Below the pieces are notes generated by a model. The model worked only from the letters and a program-made list of their open reading frames with translations. It was not told the DNA's origin and ran no database searches. Shown here one piece after another: positions 34,013 to 45,927 of a stretch of DNA of 64,000 nucleotides. Position 1 is the stretch's first letter. Every line of letters begins with the position of its first letter. The position numbers were made by a program, and so were the translations under genes. Origin of the DNA: Phycisphaerales bacterium (lineage in GTDB: Bacteria; Planctomycetota; Phycisphaerae; Phycisphaerales; UBA1924). The DNA is taken from contig JADLFW010000012.1 of the NCBI GenBank assembly GCA_020849615.1, positions 1 through 64,000 of the forward strand, read 5' to 3'.

Positions 34013-36208
34013 TTAGTTCGCCAGATACACATCATCGAGGGCCACGCGGCCTCGCGATGATCCGAAAGCCGGGCCGAACTCGAACCGGACGGCGACGATG
34101 TCGGTCAGGTCGAGGCCCGTCCCGTTGGTTCCGAAGTCGGCGGTGCGGATCCGGATGGTCTCGAACTCGTTACCCCACCCGGCGCCGGTGCCGTCACCGG
34201 TGCGCTGGTAGGGCTCCTCGACGCCGCCGCCGTAGGCGCCGATGCTGATCGAGCTGGTGTTACCGGAGCCGTCGCGGAGCGTGACCACGAAGGTGACATC
34301 GCCGAGCTCGGCGACGGTCTCGGGATGGCGGGAGCCCTGGCAGGCCCGGAACGAGAGGTATTTGCTCGCGGAGAAATCCTTCAGCGACGGCACGACCTGG
34401 AACTCCATGAACCGGTCGGCGAGGGACCAGTCGAAGACCGCGCCGCGGGTGGTGTCGGTGCTCAGCGCCCGCGACATGCCGCTCATCGGGTCGGTCGTGG
34501 CCCAGGTGAACGAGCTATCTAGGTCACGCATGACCGCCTCGGAGAGATTGGTCACGCTGGAGGTGACCGTTCCGCCCGAGCTGCTGGTGCCGGTTGAAGT
34601 CTGCGTCTGGAAGTCGTCGATCACAGGGTTGCCTGAGTCCTTCAGGTCGAGCGCGACGACCGCGGTCCCCAGGGTGCTGGGAGCGCGGAAGCTCTCGTAC
34701 TGCCGCCACAGGTACTCCTTGCCTGTGGGGTCGCCGTTGACGTAGTACGCGGCGGCGGAGAGGAAGTAGACCTTGGCGATGGTCTGGGCGGCGGCCCGTC
34801 CGATCAGCGCCGGGCCCGTGGCGTCGGCGAAGCCGCAGCAGTTGAACTCGTTGTGGCCCACGCCCTGGAGGAGCGTCGAGACGCGGTTGCGCTCGGCCCG
34901 CTCGAAGACCGCGAAGGGCTTGGAGCCGGAGGCGACGGAGCCGCGGACATCGCCGTCGGCGTGGCCGTAGAGCAGGTGGAAGTTGGCATCGTGGGGGTTG
35001 GTGCCGGTGGTGCCCTGGAAGTCGGTCGGCGAGATGGCGGTGATCAGCTTGAAGTTGCTGGTGCCGAAGACGCGGGCGAAGCCGCCGGTGGGTGTGTAGG
35101 CGCCGTCGAAAAGCCGGTCGTAGCCGGTGGCGACGCCGTCGCCGCCGCGGGAATGCCCGATCCAGTAGAGGCGGTTGGCGTCGATGTGCCCGTTGAGCAC
35201 ACCCCCGGCGAGCGTGGACTGGAGGGCGATGATGGTGTTGGTGTGGTCGAGCTGCGTCGTCGCGGCCGTCACCGAGCCGGGCCCGGTGTTGTTCTCGTGG
35301 GAGATGACGATGTAGCCATACGAGGCCAGGTGCTGGCCGACGTAGTCGTACCACGTGTAGTTGTGGCCGTTCCCATGGCCGATGACGACCAGGGGAATCT
35401 GCCCGCGGGTGGCGATGTCGCTGGGGTAGTACCAGCGCTCATCCTCGAAGCCCGCGGCCACGCGGCCCACCGGGACGGAGACCGTGTTGATCTGGGTGAC
35501 GGCGGTGCCGGGGTTGGCGACCGAGAGGTCGCGGACCTTCCAGAAGCCCGGCGCCTCACGCCCGTCGATGATGTCGCCGCCGTCGAGCACCCCGTTGCTG
35601 TTGGCGTCGATGACGAGGTCGTAGCCGATGCCCAGCGACTCGCCCGAGATCGCGGGCAGGGTGGATGAGCCCGAGAGCGCGATCCGGTTCAGGTCGATCG
35701 AGCCGCCCACCCAGCTGACGAGCTGGAACGCGCCGCGGACATCGACCAGCGAGGGGTCGGATGACCACTGGGCGGCCGACTTGTCGGCGGTGATGTAGAC
35801 GCGGGTGCTGGCGCCGACCAGCGCGGGGTGACGGAAGGGATCGACGGAGATCGTGACCGCCGCGCCCGTGTTGAAGGCGTTGACAAACTCGGCGAAGGGG
35901 TAGACCGGGAGCGGGTTGGACGCCAGTTCGCCATCGATGATGGCGACCGAGCATCCCGCCTCGTAGAGGTTCAGGAACTCGAGGTAGTCGGCGAAATCGA
36001 CGAGCCCATCCCCCGTGAAGTCGACGGCGGGATCCTGCGCGTCGTACAGGTTCAGGAACTCAAGGTAATCGGCGAAATCAACCTGGCCATCGCCGTTCAG
36101 GTCGGCCGGGCCGCAGGGATCGGCAAGAGCGGGCGACGCGATCCAACAACAGGCCATCCCCGCCCATGCGATAACGGGCCCGATCCGGCTCGTGAACCGT
36201 GGCAGCAT
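34013..36208 (-). CDS. Secreted alpha/beta hydrolase with two dockerin/EF-hand-like loops, copy 2
   Basis: 731 residues with the same domain order as copy 1: signal peptide, DLNGDGQVDFADYLEFLNLY and DFTGDGLVDFADYLEFLNLY loops, N-domain, hydrolase (LVVIGHGNGHNYTWYDYVG; IGHSRGGDGVATGYDRL; LLQGVGHNEFNCCGFAD), and a C-terminal beta domain with FETIRIRTADF and VALDDVYLAN. Many blocks are identical in the two proteins, so this is a tandem duplication with later divergence. The loops may bind calcium and a partner, or only stabilise the protein. GAGGAG six bases before the ATG sets the start. Confidence 0.82.
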   Translation of the reverse strand: MLPRFTSRIGPVIAWAGMACCWIASPALADPCGPADLNGDGQVDFADYLEFLNLYDAQDPAVDFTGDGLVDFADYLEFLNLYEAGCSVAIIDGELASNPLPVYPFAEFVNAFNTGAAVTISVDPFRHPALVGASTRVYITADKSAAQWSSDPSLVDVRGAFQLVSWVGGSIDLNRIALSGSSTLPAISGESLGIGYDLVIDANSNGVLDGGDIIDGREAPGFWKVRDLSVANPGTAVTQINTVSVPVGRVAAGFEDERWYYPSDIATRGQIPLVVIGHGNGHNYTWYDYVGQHLASYGYIVISHENNTGPGSVTAATTQLDHTNTIIALQSTLAGGVLNGHIDANRLYWIGHSRGGDGVATGYDRLFDGAYTPTGGFARVFGTSNFKLITAISPTDFQGTTGTNPHDANFHLLYGHADGDVRGSVASGSKPFAVFERAERNRVSTLLQGVGHNEFNCCGFADATGPALIGRAAAQTIAKVYFLSAAAYYVNGDPTGKEYLWRQYESFRAPSTLGTAVVALDLKDSGNPVIDDFQTQTSTGTSSSGGTVTSSVTNLSEAVMRDLDSSFTWATTDPMSGMSRALSTDTTRGAVFDWSLADRFMEFQVVPSLKDFSASKYLSFRACQGSRHPETVAELGDVTFVVTLRDGSGNTSSISIGAYGGGVEEPYQRTGDGTGAGWGNEFETIRIRTADFGTNGTGLDLTDIVAVRFEFGPAFGSSRGRVALDDVYLAN

Positions 36209-36452
36209 CGCTTCTCCTCGTTCTCCCCCATGAGCGGACGTTTGTACGACGAAGATAGCACGGCGTTGCGTCGGTGGGAACAACTTTGGAGAAGAAGATC
36301 GGATCAAACCTTGATGGTTTGAAGGGTCATTGAGCAATGAATGGAGTGCCCGACGACGTATCGCGACGGATTCGCTGCGTTGGTCGGATGATCAGACGCT
36401 CGGAATGCTCCGGGACCTGCCCTATTCGAGGCCCCGCAGCGTAAGGAAAACT

Positions 36453-36481
36453 CCCCCCCAAATCACGCAAATTTGGGGGGG
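36453..36481. repeat. Inverted repeat with homopolymer ends
   Basis: CCCCCCCAAAT, loop of 7, ATTTGGGGGGG: a perfect 11-bp stem, immediately followed by GGACAGATCAAAAACC. The poly-G/C ends and this flank recall elements near REP-associated transposases, but no transposase is here. Confidence 0.6.
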
Positions 36482-36542
36482 GACAGATCAAAAACCAGTG
36501 CCGGAAGAGGGGATGGCCGGGTGCGGGGGCCTCGATCAGCGC

Positions 36543-36569
36543 AAGAAAAAAGGCCGACAGGGTCGGCCT
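36543..36569 (-). terminator. Terminator of tRNA-Gly
   Basis: Leftward AGGCCGAC, loop of three, GTCGGCCT followed by TTTTTCTT, five bases after the tRNA end. Confidence 0.88.
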
Positions 36570-36573
36570 CAAG

Positions 36574-36645
36574 AGAGGGTGAAGGGACTTGAACCCTCGA
36601 CTTTCACGTTGGCAACGTGACGCTCTACCACTGAGCTACACCCTC
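36574..36645 (-). tRNA. tRNA-Gly (anticodon GCC)
   Basis: On the minus strand GAGGGTG pairs with CACCCTC as acceptor stem. D arm GCTC/GAGC; anticodon stem TCACG/CGTGA with loop TTGCCAA, giving anticodon GCC; T loop TTCAAGT. About 72 nt including the discriminator; CCA is not encoded. Confidence 0.93.
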
Positions 36646-36717
36646 GATATCGAGATGTCAGCCGGGCCGGCCGGGCCGCCCGGGTGAGGCGGTACTTTAA
36701 CGGCGCGGCCCGAGGAG

Positions 36718-38769
36718 TCAATACGATCGGCCCAGCGTCTGGGTGTCTGGAGCCGGACCGGCGGGGAGGCCGCGGGCGCGGTCGATCGCGGAGATGACGT
36801 GCTCCGAGGTGTAAGCGTTGTAGAGGATGGGGTCGGTGACCCCGGGTCCGAAAACGGCCAGCGTGGGGACGTTGCTGCGACCCAGGTCCGCGAGGAACCG
36901 CCAGCCCGGCGCGGACTTGGAAGTCAGGTCGACCTCGATCAGGATGACATCATCTTTTTGGACGCGGGCCCGGACGGGGTCGCGGTCGAGGTAGGTGCGC
37001 TTGAGGAACTTGCAGTTGATGCACCAGTCGGCGGTGAAGTCGGCGACGACGACCTTGCCGGAGGCCAGCGCGCGTTCGAACCGGGCCGGGGTGTAAGGAA
37101 GCCAGGCGCCGGTGACGATCGAGTCGTCCGACTGAACAGCGGTGGCGCGGCGGATGTGGTCTTCGCGTGCCGTCGCGGCGAGTCCGTTGGCGAAGAGGAT
37201 GGCGATCGCCGAGGCACCGATCGCCAGGCCCGGCATCACGAGGCGGGGCCACGCCTTCTTAGAGATCTGCAGCGTGCGGAGGGTGAGCCACAGTCCCGCG
37301 AGCACGACAAAGAACGCGACGGCCCACCACGCCATCGATTCGGCGAGGTAGGGCTTCTCGGCGAGCAGGCTCTTGATGCCCGCGGCGATGAAGAAAGCGG
37401 CGGCGGCCAGGAGCAGGAGCCCCATGACCTGCTTGACCAGTTCGCTGGCCGGGCCGGTGCGGGGGATCCTGTCGACGAGGCCCGGCTTCGCGGAGAGGAT
37501 GAGATAAGGGAGGGCCATGCCGAGACCCAGGCCCAGGAAGATGACCATGATCACGAACGGGGGCAGGGTGGCGGCGCCCGCGAGCAGCCCGCCGGCGACG
37601 AAGCCGAAGCAGGGCAGGCCGAGGATGGCGGTCATGATGCCGAAAACGAAGGATCCCCACGGGGAGTCGACCTTGGGGTTCACCATGTAGAGGGACTGGG
37701 GCAGGTTGATCATGAAGAGGCCCATGATGCCCAGGCCCATGGCGGCGATGATGAGGCCCAGGGACAGCGTGACCCACCAGGTGCCGAAGATGATGCGGGA
37801 GGGGTCGAGCGCGGAACTGAAGAGGGCCATCGGCAGCCCGGCGGCAACCCAGAAGACGACGACGCCCAGCGCCATCCACAGGCCCAGCACCCAGGCGCGG
37901 TGGGCCGACCCGGCGTGGTGGACGAGGGTCATGATCTTGATAGGGATGACGGGGAGGACGCAGGGTGTGAGGTTGAGGACGGCGCCGCCGACGATGCTGA
38001 CGAGCAGGAGGATGAGCACGGCGAGCGTGCTGTCGGGGCGGGGAAGGCTGAAACCGAAGAGGTTGGGCGCGGGATTGTCGGTCTGCGCGGCGGACGGGCC
38101 GCCCGGTGTTGCGGCGCTGGTGGCCTGCACCTTGGAGGCGTCGAAGCCGGCGAAGAGGTCGGGCTGGTTGGGAGGCCCGGCTTCGCTGCCGATGGTGAAC
38201 GAGACGGTGAGGGTGGGGTCCTCGGGTCCCATGCACGAGGTCTCATCGCAGGCCTGGAAGTGCAGGGTGAGGTCGAAGGAGCGCGCTCCCGGCGCGGCGG
38301 TCGGGGCGATTTCGACGGGGATGTAGGCGATGGCCCGTCCGCCGTAGGTGGGGACGGTGACCTTGCCTCCGCCGGAGGGGTCGGGGACGACGGTGGGCTT
38401 GGCGACGGGCCACTGGATCCCGCCGAAGCCGGCGATGCCCGCCGGCGGCGCAGCCGGGAGGTCGATGGTGGTCCGCTGCGCGGACTCATCAACCGCGGGG
38501 GGGAGGGAGACTGACGATTCGGGCCAGATGTGCCAGCCGGTGGCGTGATTGAAGATGACAGCGATGATCAGGCGATCGCCGGGCCGAACGGTGTGGGCGG
38601 AAGGGACCGCGGACACCGCGACGCGGGGGGCATCGGCCGGACGGATGGAATCGGGGGTAGGTTCTGGCTGATCGCCGGGCCCGGCGGCGGCGGGGGCAAC
38701 CCAGCCCAGGAGTATCGCCAGGAGGGTGGCGAGGAACCGGGTCGGGAGGGGGCGGGTGGTCTGGGTCAT
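36718..38769 (-). CDS. dsbD: DsbD-like thiol:disulfide interchange protein
   Basis: 683 residues with the three-part DsbD layout. After the signal peptide is the N-terminal periplasmic domain (to about residue 210) with the redox pair in FQACDETSCMGPED. The central eight-helix membrane domain has its Cys pair in NLTPCVLPVIPIKIM and LGLPCFGFVAGG. The C-terminal thioredoxin domain carries ADWCINCKFLK. Electrons pass from cytoplasmic thioredoxin to periplasmic partners, for disulfide isomerisation or cytochrome c maturation. It begins with an apparently very short leader. It is divergent from fliM. Confidence 0.92.
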   Translation of the reverse strand: MTQTTRPLPTRFLATLLAILLGWVAPAAAGPGDQPEPTPDSIRPADAPRVAVSAVPSAHTVRPGDRLIIAVIFNHATGWHIWPESSVSLPPAVDESAQRTTIDLPAAPPAGIAGFGGIQWPVAKPTVVPDPSGGGKVTVPTYGGRAIAYIPVEIAPTAAPGARSFDLTLHFQACDETSCMGPEDPTLTVSFTIGSEAGPPNQPDLFAGFDASKVQATSAATPGGPSAAQTDNPAPNLFGFSLPRPDSTLAVLILLLVSIVGGAVLNLTPCVLPVIPIKIMTLVHHAGSAHRAWVLGLWMALGVVVFWVAAGLPMALFSSALDPSRIIFGTWWVTLSLGLIIAAMGLGIMGLFMINLPQSLYMVNPKVDSPWGSFVFGIMTAILGLPCFGFVAGGLLAGAATLPPFVIMVIFLGLGLGMALPYLILSAKPGLVDRIPRTGPASELVKQVMGLLLLAAAAFFIAAGIKSLLAEKPYLAESMAWWAVAFFVVLAGLWLTLRTLQISKKAWPRLVMPGLAIGASAIAILFANGLAATAREDHIRRATAVQSDDSIVTGAWLPYTPARFERALASGKVVVADFTADWCINCKFLKRTYLDRDPVRARVQKDDVILIEVDLTSKSAPGWRFLADLGRSNVPTLAVFGPGVTDPILYNAYTSEHVISAIDRARGLPAGPAPDTQTLGRSY

Positions 38770-38777
38770 GCGTCCTA

Positions 38778-38783
38778 TTTATA
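38778..38783 (-). promoter_or_regulatory. -10 box of dsbD
   Basis: Leftward TATAAA ends eight bases before the ATG, predicting a two-base or absent leader. No -35 was found. AGGA just before the ATG is too close for a good ribosome site. The rest of the gap 38770-39035 shows nothing clear. Confidence 0.4.
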
Positions 38784-39035
38784 CGAAGGCCGGGCGGGAT
38801 GGTGCGTGGGGTGAGCGCCCGGGCGGGGTTGGGAGTTAGGAGGAGGGGTTCGGTGTGTACAGACGTCCCGGCCCGGCCCGTGTTCCAGACGGGCCCGCGT
38901 TTGCGGCTCCCTGGGTGTTCCCTCAAGGGGGGACGGATCGAGGTCCGATAGACGAGGCGAGGCCCGGCGATCTGTGCCTGTACGGGTTGGATGCCCTTCC
39001 GGGGCCGAGGTGGCCCGGGATCGGCGGAGCGGTGA

Positions 39036-40052
39036 ATGGCCGATGTGCTTGACCAGAGCGAGGTAGATGCACTGCTGGCGGCGGTGGAGACGGGGTCGGT
39101 CCAGGAGGAGACCAAGGAAGGCCACGTCTTCTCGCGGAACCGGCGGGATCTCGAGAACGTCGAGGTCAAGTCGTACGACTTCAAGCGTCCCGAGCGGGTG
39201 AGCAAGGACCAGATGCGGGCCTTGCAGACGCTGCACGAGGCGTTCGCGCGGAACTTCGGGGCGTCGCTGTCGGGGTTCCTGCGGACGATCGTGGAGGTGC
39301 GGGTCGCGACGTGCGAGCAGATGACGTACTCGGAGTTCATCTCCGGGCTGCCGAACCCGACGAGCTTCAACCTGATCACGGCGGACGGGCTGGAGGGGCA
39401 GCTGTGCCTCGAGGTGAGCCCGCTGATCATCTACCCGATCATCGACCGGCTGCTGGGCGGGACGAGCCAGGACCTGTTCATCCCGCAGCGCCCGATGACG
39501 CTGATCGAGACGCGGCTGATCGGCAACGTGACGAAGCGCGGGCTGGCGTCGCTGTCGGAAGCGTGGGCCAGCGTGCGGCAGATGCAGTTCGAGATCACGG
39601 CGACGGAGAGCAACCCGCAGCTGGTGCAGATCGTGCCGCCCAACGAGGTCGTGGTGGTGGTCGGGTTCGAGCTGAAGATGTCGAACCGGGCCGGGACGAT
39701 GAACCTGTGCATCCCGTACAACGTGATCGAGCCGGTGATGGAGCAGCTCAACTCGCAGAGCTGGTTCAGCGCCTCGCGGCAGCAGAAGAGCGCGGATGTG
39801 GAATCGCAGATCGGGCGGTCGCTGTCGAGGGCGCCGCTGATGGTGACGGGGCTGCTGGCGGAGACGACGATCACCCTGCGGGACCTGGTGGACATGGCGC
39901 CGGGGGACGTGATCGCGACCGACAAGCCCGCATCGCGGCCCGTGGTGCTGTGTGTCGAGGGGGAGAAGAAGTACCTCGTCAACCTGGGGCAGTACCGGGG
40001 CAAGCGGGCGCTGCGGATTCTGCGGGCGATCCAGCCCGGCGACCGGGCCTGA
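39036..40052 (+). CDS. fliM: Flagellar motor switch protein FliM
   Basis: 338 residues. The N-terminal CheY-P-binding motif is MADVLDQSEVDALLAAV, close to the classic LSQDEIDALL. The middle CheC-like domain runs through YPIIDRLLGGTSQDLF and LIETRLIGNVTKRGLASL, and the C-terminal SpoA domain has TTITLRDLVDMAPGDVI and LVNLGQYRGKRALRIL. It forms part of the C-ring that sets rotation direction. No other flagellar structural gene is in the window. GGAG precedes the ATG. A chemoreceptor gene lies 20 kb away. Confidence 0.95.
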   Translation: MADVLDQSEVDALLAAVETGSVQEETKEGHVFSRNRRDLENVEVKSYDFKRPERVSKDQMRALQTLHEAFARNFGASLSGFLRTIVEVRVATCEQMTYSEFISGLPNPTSFNLITADGLEGQLCLEVSPLIIYPIIDRLLGGTSQDLFIPQRPMTLIETRLIGNVTKRGLASLSEAWASVRQMQFEITATESNPQLVQIVPPNEVVVVVGFELKMSNRAGTMNLCIPYNVIEPVMEQLNSQSWFSASRQQKSADVESQIGRSLSRAPLMVTGLLAETTITLRDLVDMAPGDVIATDKPASRPVVLCVEGEKKYLVNLGQYRGKRALRILRAIQPGDRA

Positions 40053-40105
40053 AAGGCAATGGCGGGGGCTGTCCCGCCGCTCGGGGATGATCCTGAGCCC
40101 GGCGG

Positions 40106-40135
40106 TTGACCGGGTCTTGTCCGGGCCGCTACTGT
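40106..40135 (+). promoter_or_regulatory. Candidate promoter of the nusA leader
   Basis: TTGACC, 18-base spacer, TACTGT, about 55 bases after fliM. The predicted start is near 40142, giving a ~385-nt leader before nusA unless transcription stops at the terminator at 40403-40440. Confidence 0.45.
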
Positions 40136-40141
40136 TACCGA

Positions 40142-40440
40142 CCGAGGTTCCGGGAGTCCGGGGCCCGGTGGTTCGTCGTCCAGGGAGCGTCTTCAAACGT
40201 GAAAGTGACGCGTGGACATGGCCGGTAGAGGGTTCAAGGCGAACGGCGCGGGGATGCCCGCCCGACCGTCTTGGCGCTCGCCGCGCGGGCCCGTCTGCAC
40301 CCTTCGGGAGGTTCCGATGCGGTGAAGCCGGTTCCAACGCGGCGATCCGATCTCCGCCTTCGGCGGGGGTGGAGGGATGTCCCGGCGGGCATCCCGGCGC
40401 GGGCCACGAACCTTGGAGTGTTCGTGGCTTTGGTGTTTTT
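40142..40440 (+). ncRNA. Candidate structured RNA or attenuated leader upstream of nusA
   Basis: About 300 nt between a promoter-like sequence and a terminator, without a credible ORF. It is rich in potential stems, including CCGCC-TTCG-GGCGG-type UUCG tetraloops near 40360 and CCC-TTCG-GGA near 40300. It does not carry the hallmarks I would expect of RNase P RNA, tmRNA, SRP RNA or 6S RNA. It may be a nusA attenuator or an independent small RNA. Confidence 0.35.
40403..40440 (+). terminator. Terminator between fliM and nusA
   Basis: GCCACGAA (40403-40410) and TTCGTGGC (40421-40428) with a 10-base loop, then TTTGGTGTTTTT. It lies 85 bases before the nusA start, so nusA expression needs read-through or a promoter downstream. 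Confidence 0.75.
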
Positions 40441-40525
40441 GGAGCGGGACAGGACCTGACGGGGCGGCGTCGGAAAACTCGACAACCAGACAACCAGGCG
40501 ACTCAGATCAGAAGGGCGGGAATCG

Positions 40526-41908
40526 ATGGGACAGGTGAACACACAGGAAATGATGCGGGTGCTGGACTCGATCGCGCGGGATCGCAACATCGACAAGCAG
40601 GTCCTGCTGCGGGATCTCGAGCAGGCGATGGTGTCGGCCGCGCGCAAGCACTTCAACACTCTCGATGCCGAGGAGTTCCAGTGCAAGGTCGACCCGCTGT
40701 CGGGGCAGATCTCGCTCATGCGTCACGGCGAGCCGATGGTGATGCCGCCCGAGGCGTTCGGCCGGATCGCGGCGCAGACCTTCAAGCAGGTGATGATCCA
40801 GAAGTTCCGCGATGACGAGCGGAGCAGCATCTTCGAGGAGTTCAGCAAGCGGGTCGGCGAGATCGTGACGGGCACGGCCCAGCGGTACGAGGGCGGGTCG
40901 CTGGTGGTAACGGTCGACCGGGCCGAGGCGTTCATGCCGCGGTCGGAGCAGATCCCGGGCGAGCAGTTCCAGGCGGGGGACCGCGTGCGGTGCCTGATCC
41001 TGGATGTGCGGGATGTGGGCAACCAGGTGAAGATCGTGCTGTCGCGGGCGCACCCGGACTTCATCAAGCGGCTGTTCGAGGTGGAGGTTCCGGAGGTCGC
41101 GGAGCGGATTATCGAGATCAAGGCGATGGCCCGGGAGGCGGGGTACCGCACCAAGATCGCGGTGTCTTCGATCGACTCGAAGGTGGACGCCGTGGGCGCG
41201 TGCGTGGGTGTGCGCGGGAGCCGGATCAAGAACATCGTGGATGAGCTGAACGGGGAGAAGATCGACATCGTCCGCTGGAACGAGTCGAGCCAGATCCTGA
41301 TCCAGAACTCGCTGAAGCCCGCGGAGGTGAGCGAGATCAGCCTGTGCTTCGAGCTGGGGCGGGCCACGGTGGTCGTGCGCGACGACCAGCTGAGCCTGGC
41401 GATCGGCAAGCGGGGCCAGAACGTACGGCTGGCGGCCCGGCTGACGGGGTGGGATGTCGACATTCTGACACCGGAGGAGTTCACCAAGGGCCTGGAGACA
41501 ATGTCGGCGACGCTGACGCAGATCGAGGGCGTGGATGAGAAGATGCTCGACAAGCTTGCGGCGCTGGGCATGGTGAGCGTGTTCGACATCGAGGAGGTCG
41601 GCGCCGAGGTGCTGATGACCGAGCTGACCGTGTCGGAGGAGACGGCGAAGCTGATGGTCGAGCGGGCCAGCGTGAAGGCCAAGGAAGTCGCCGAGCAGCA
41701 GCAGAAGGACAAGGAAGAGAAGGAGCGTCGCAACCGCGAGGAGGCCGAGACGGCCCGGCGGCTGCTGGCCGAGGGCGGCGTCCCGGTCACCGAGGCGGGC
41801 GAGGCGGCGGCGGCGGCGATTCTGGGGGCCGATGCCCCGGCGCCGGAGCGGCCCGTCAGCCCGACGGACGATGCGCGGGCGGCGGACATTCTCGGGCAGG
41901 GTGGTTGA
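40526..41908 (+). CDS. nusA: Transcription termination/antitermination protein NusA
   Basis: 460 residues. The N-terminal RNA-polymerase-binding domain is at about residues 1-120, the S1 domain at about 120-190 (GEIVTGTAQRYEGGSLVV), then two KH domains with VGACVGVRGSRIKNIVDELNGEKID and LAIGKRGQNVRLAARLTGWDVDI. A helix-hairpin-helix segment follows (IEGVDEKMLDKLAALGM), then a charged coiled coil and an acidic, disordered C-terminus. It tunes pausing, termination and antitermination. rimP, which usually precedes nusA, is absent here. AAGGG precedes the ATG. Confidence 0.95.
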   Translation: MGQVNTQEMMRVLDSIARDRNIDKQVLLRDLEQAMVSAARKHFNTLDAEEFQCKVDPLSGQISLMRHGEPMVMPPEAFGRIAAQTFKQVMIQKFRDDERSSIFEEFSKRVGEIVTGTAQRYEGGSLVVTVDRAEAFMPRSEQIPGEQFQAGDRVRCLILDVRDVGNQVKIVLSRAHPDFIKRLFEVEVPEVAERIIEIKAMAREAGYRTKIAVSSIDSKVDAVGACVGVRGSRIKNIVDELNGEKIDIVRWNESSQILIQNSLKPAEVSEISLCFELGRATVVVRDDQLSLAIGKRGQNVRLAARLTGWDVDILTPEEFTKGLETMSATLTQIEGVDEKMLDKLAALGMVSVFDIEEVGAEVLMTELTVSEETAKLMVERASVKAKEVAEQQQKDKEEKERRNREEAETARRLLAEGGVPVTEAGEAAAAAILGADAPAPERPVSPTDDARAADILGQGG

Positions 41909-42029
41909 GGGACGGACGGGCGACCCGAGCCCGTGGACGGGTCGGAGAAGGGGTTCGCGGGCCGTGTGGGCCCGGGCCTGAAGGCGGACGGGACGGAACG
42001 CGGATAGGTTCGACAAGCTGGAGCCCTGA

Positions 42030-45077
<3,048 letters not shown>

Positions 45078-45108
45078 CCGGGTGGCTCCGGGCGGTTGAG
45101 CGGCAGCG

Positions 45109-45528
45109 ATGGTGGTCGGCATCCTCCAGTTCGAACTCCTGATCCACGACGCGGAGTCGCTCAAGGACAAGCGGCGGGTGGTCAGGTCGGTCAAGGACCG
45201 GCTGCACCGGGAGCACCAGGTCTCCGTCGCGGAGGTGGACCGGCTGGAGAACCCGTCGGTCGCGGTGCTCGGGCTTGCGCTGGTCGGGCGGGAGGGTCGC
45301 CACGTCGGCGAGGTGCTGGACCAGATCACGGCCAAGCTGCGGGCCTCGACCGAGGCGGAACTGGGCGATATGCAGCGGGAGGTCATCCAGGGCGACGCCG
45401 GCGAGTCGCTGCCGGGCCCGGCGGGCGGCGATGACGGGCTCGCGGCGGAGCTGATGCGGCGGGCGGCGGAGATCGAACGGGCCGCGGAGAGGGATGGCCC
45501 GCCCCCGGCCGGGAGGGGGAACGGGTGA
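45109..45528 (+). CDS. DUF503 (YlxP-like) protein
   Basis: 139 residues. MVVGILQFELLIHDAESLKDKRRVVRSVKDRLHREHQVSVAEVD is the typical DUF503 opening, with the SLKDKR signature. The last ~40 residues are a charged, probably disordered extension. The family is small, usually sits between infB and rbfA as here, and is thought to act around ribosome or RNA-related processes, but its role is not settled. It is coupled to rbfA by overlap (GTGA). Confidence 0.9.
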   Translation: MVVGILQFELLIHDAESLKDKRRVVRSVKDRLHREHQVSVAEVDRLENPSVAVLGLALVGREGRHVGEVLDQITAKLRASTEAELGDMQREVIQGDAGESLPGPAGGDDGLAAELMRRAAEIERAAERDGPPPAGRGNG

Positions 45529-45911
45529 GCCGGAAAACGGAGCAGCTGGCGTCGACGCTGCAGCGGGCCCTGCAGGAAGTGATCGCGAGGGGGCTCAACG
45601 ATCCCCGGATCACCGGGCTGATCACCATCACGTCGGTGCGCATCTCGCCGGACCTGCGGGAGGCGGTGGTGATGGTGTCGGTGCTGCCGGAGGAGAAGCA
45701 GGAGCTGGTCGTGCACGGCCTGAAGCACGCCGCGCCCCACATCCGGAGGGAGATCGGGGAGAACATCCGGTCCCGGCAGTTGCCTACCCTGCACTTCAGG
45801 CTCGACGAGAGCCTCAAGAAGCAGGCGGCGGTCATCCGGGCCATCTCGCAGGCGACAACGCCGTCGGATCCGGGGCCGTCGCCCGAGGTGCCGCCTCCGA
45901 GCGATACTTGA
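45525..45911 (+). CDS. rbfA: Ribosome-binding factor A
   Basis: 128 residues with a KH-type fold: RKTEQLASTLQRALQEVI, ITSVRISPDLREAVVMVSVL and RREIGENIRSRQLPTLHFRLDESL are the expected blocks. It binds the 30S subunit during 16S rRNA maturation and helps cold adaptation. GTG start overlapping the ylxP stop. The C-terminal 20 residues are Pro-rich. Confidence 0.94.
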   Translation: MSRKTEQLASTLQRALQEVIARGLNDPRITGLITITSVRISPDLREAVVMVSVLPEEKQELVVHGLKHAAPHIRREIGENIRSRQLPTLHFRLDESLKKQAAVIRAISQATTPSDPGPSPEVPPPSDT

Positions 45912-45927
45912 GGGGCGGGTGTGAGAG

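Larger units (their letters stand above)
36209..36573. other. 365-bp gap upstream of hydrolase copy 2
   Basis: No gene seen. It contains an AAACC/GGTTT mini-hairpin near 36305, the C7/G8 inverted repeat at 36453-36481 and the tRNA-Gly terminator. A leftward -10-like TATCTT lies near 36255, without a well-placed -35. Confidence 0.4.

Noticed and set aside
36453..36645. Integrated element or attachment site at tRNA-Gly
   Set aside because: No integrase, no duplicate tRNA end and no foreign gene block nearby.
40142..40440. RNase P RNA, tmRNA, SRP RNA or 6S RNA
   Set aside because: I could not find the conserved segments of these RNAs; only a generic structured RNA is supported.
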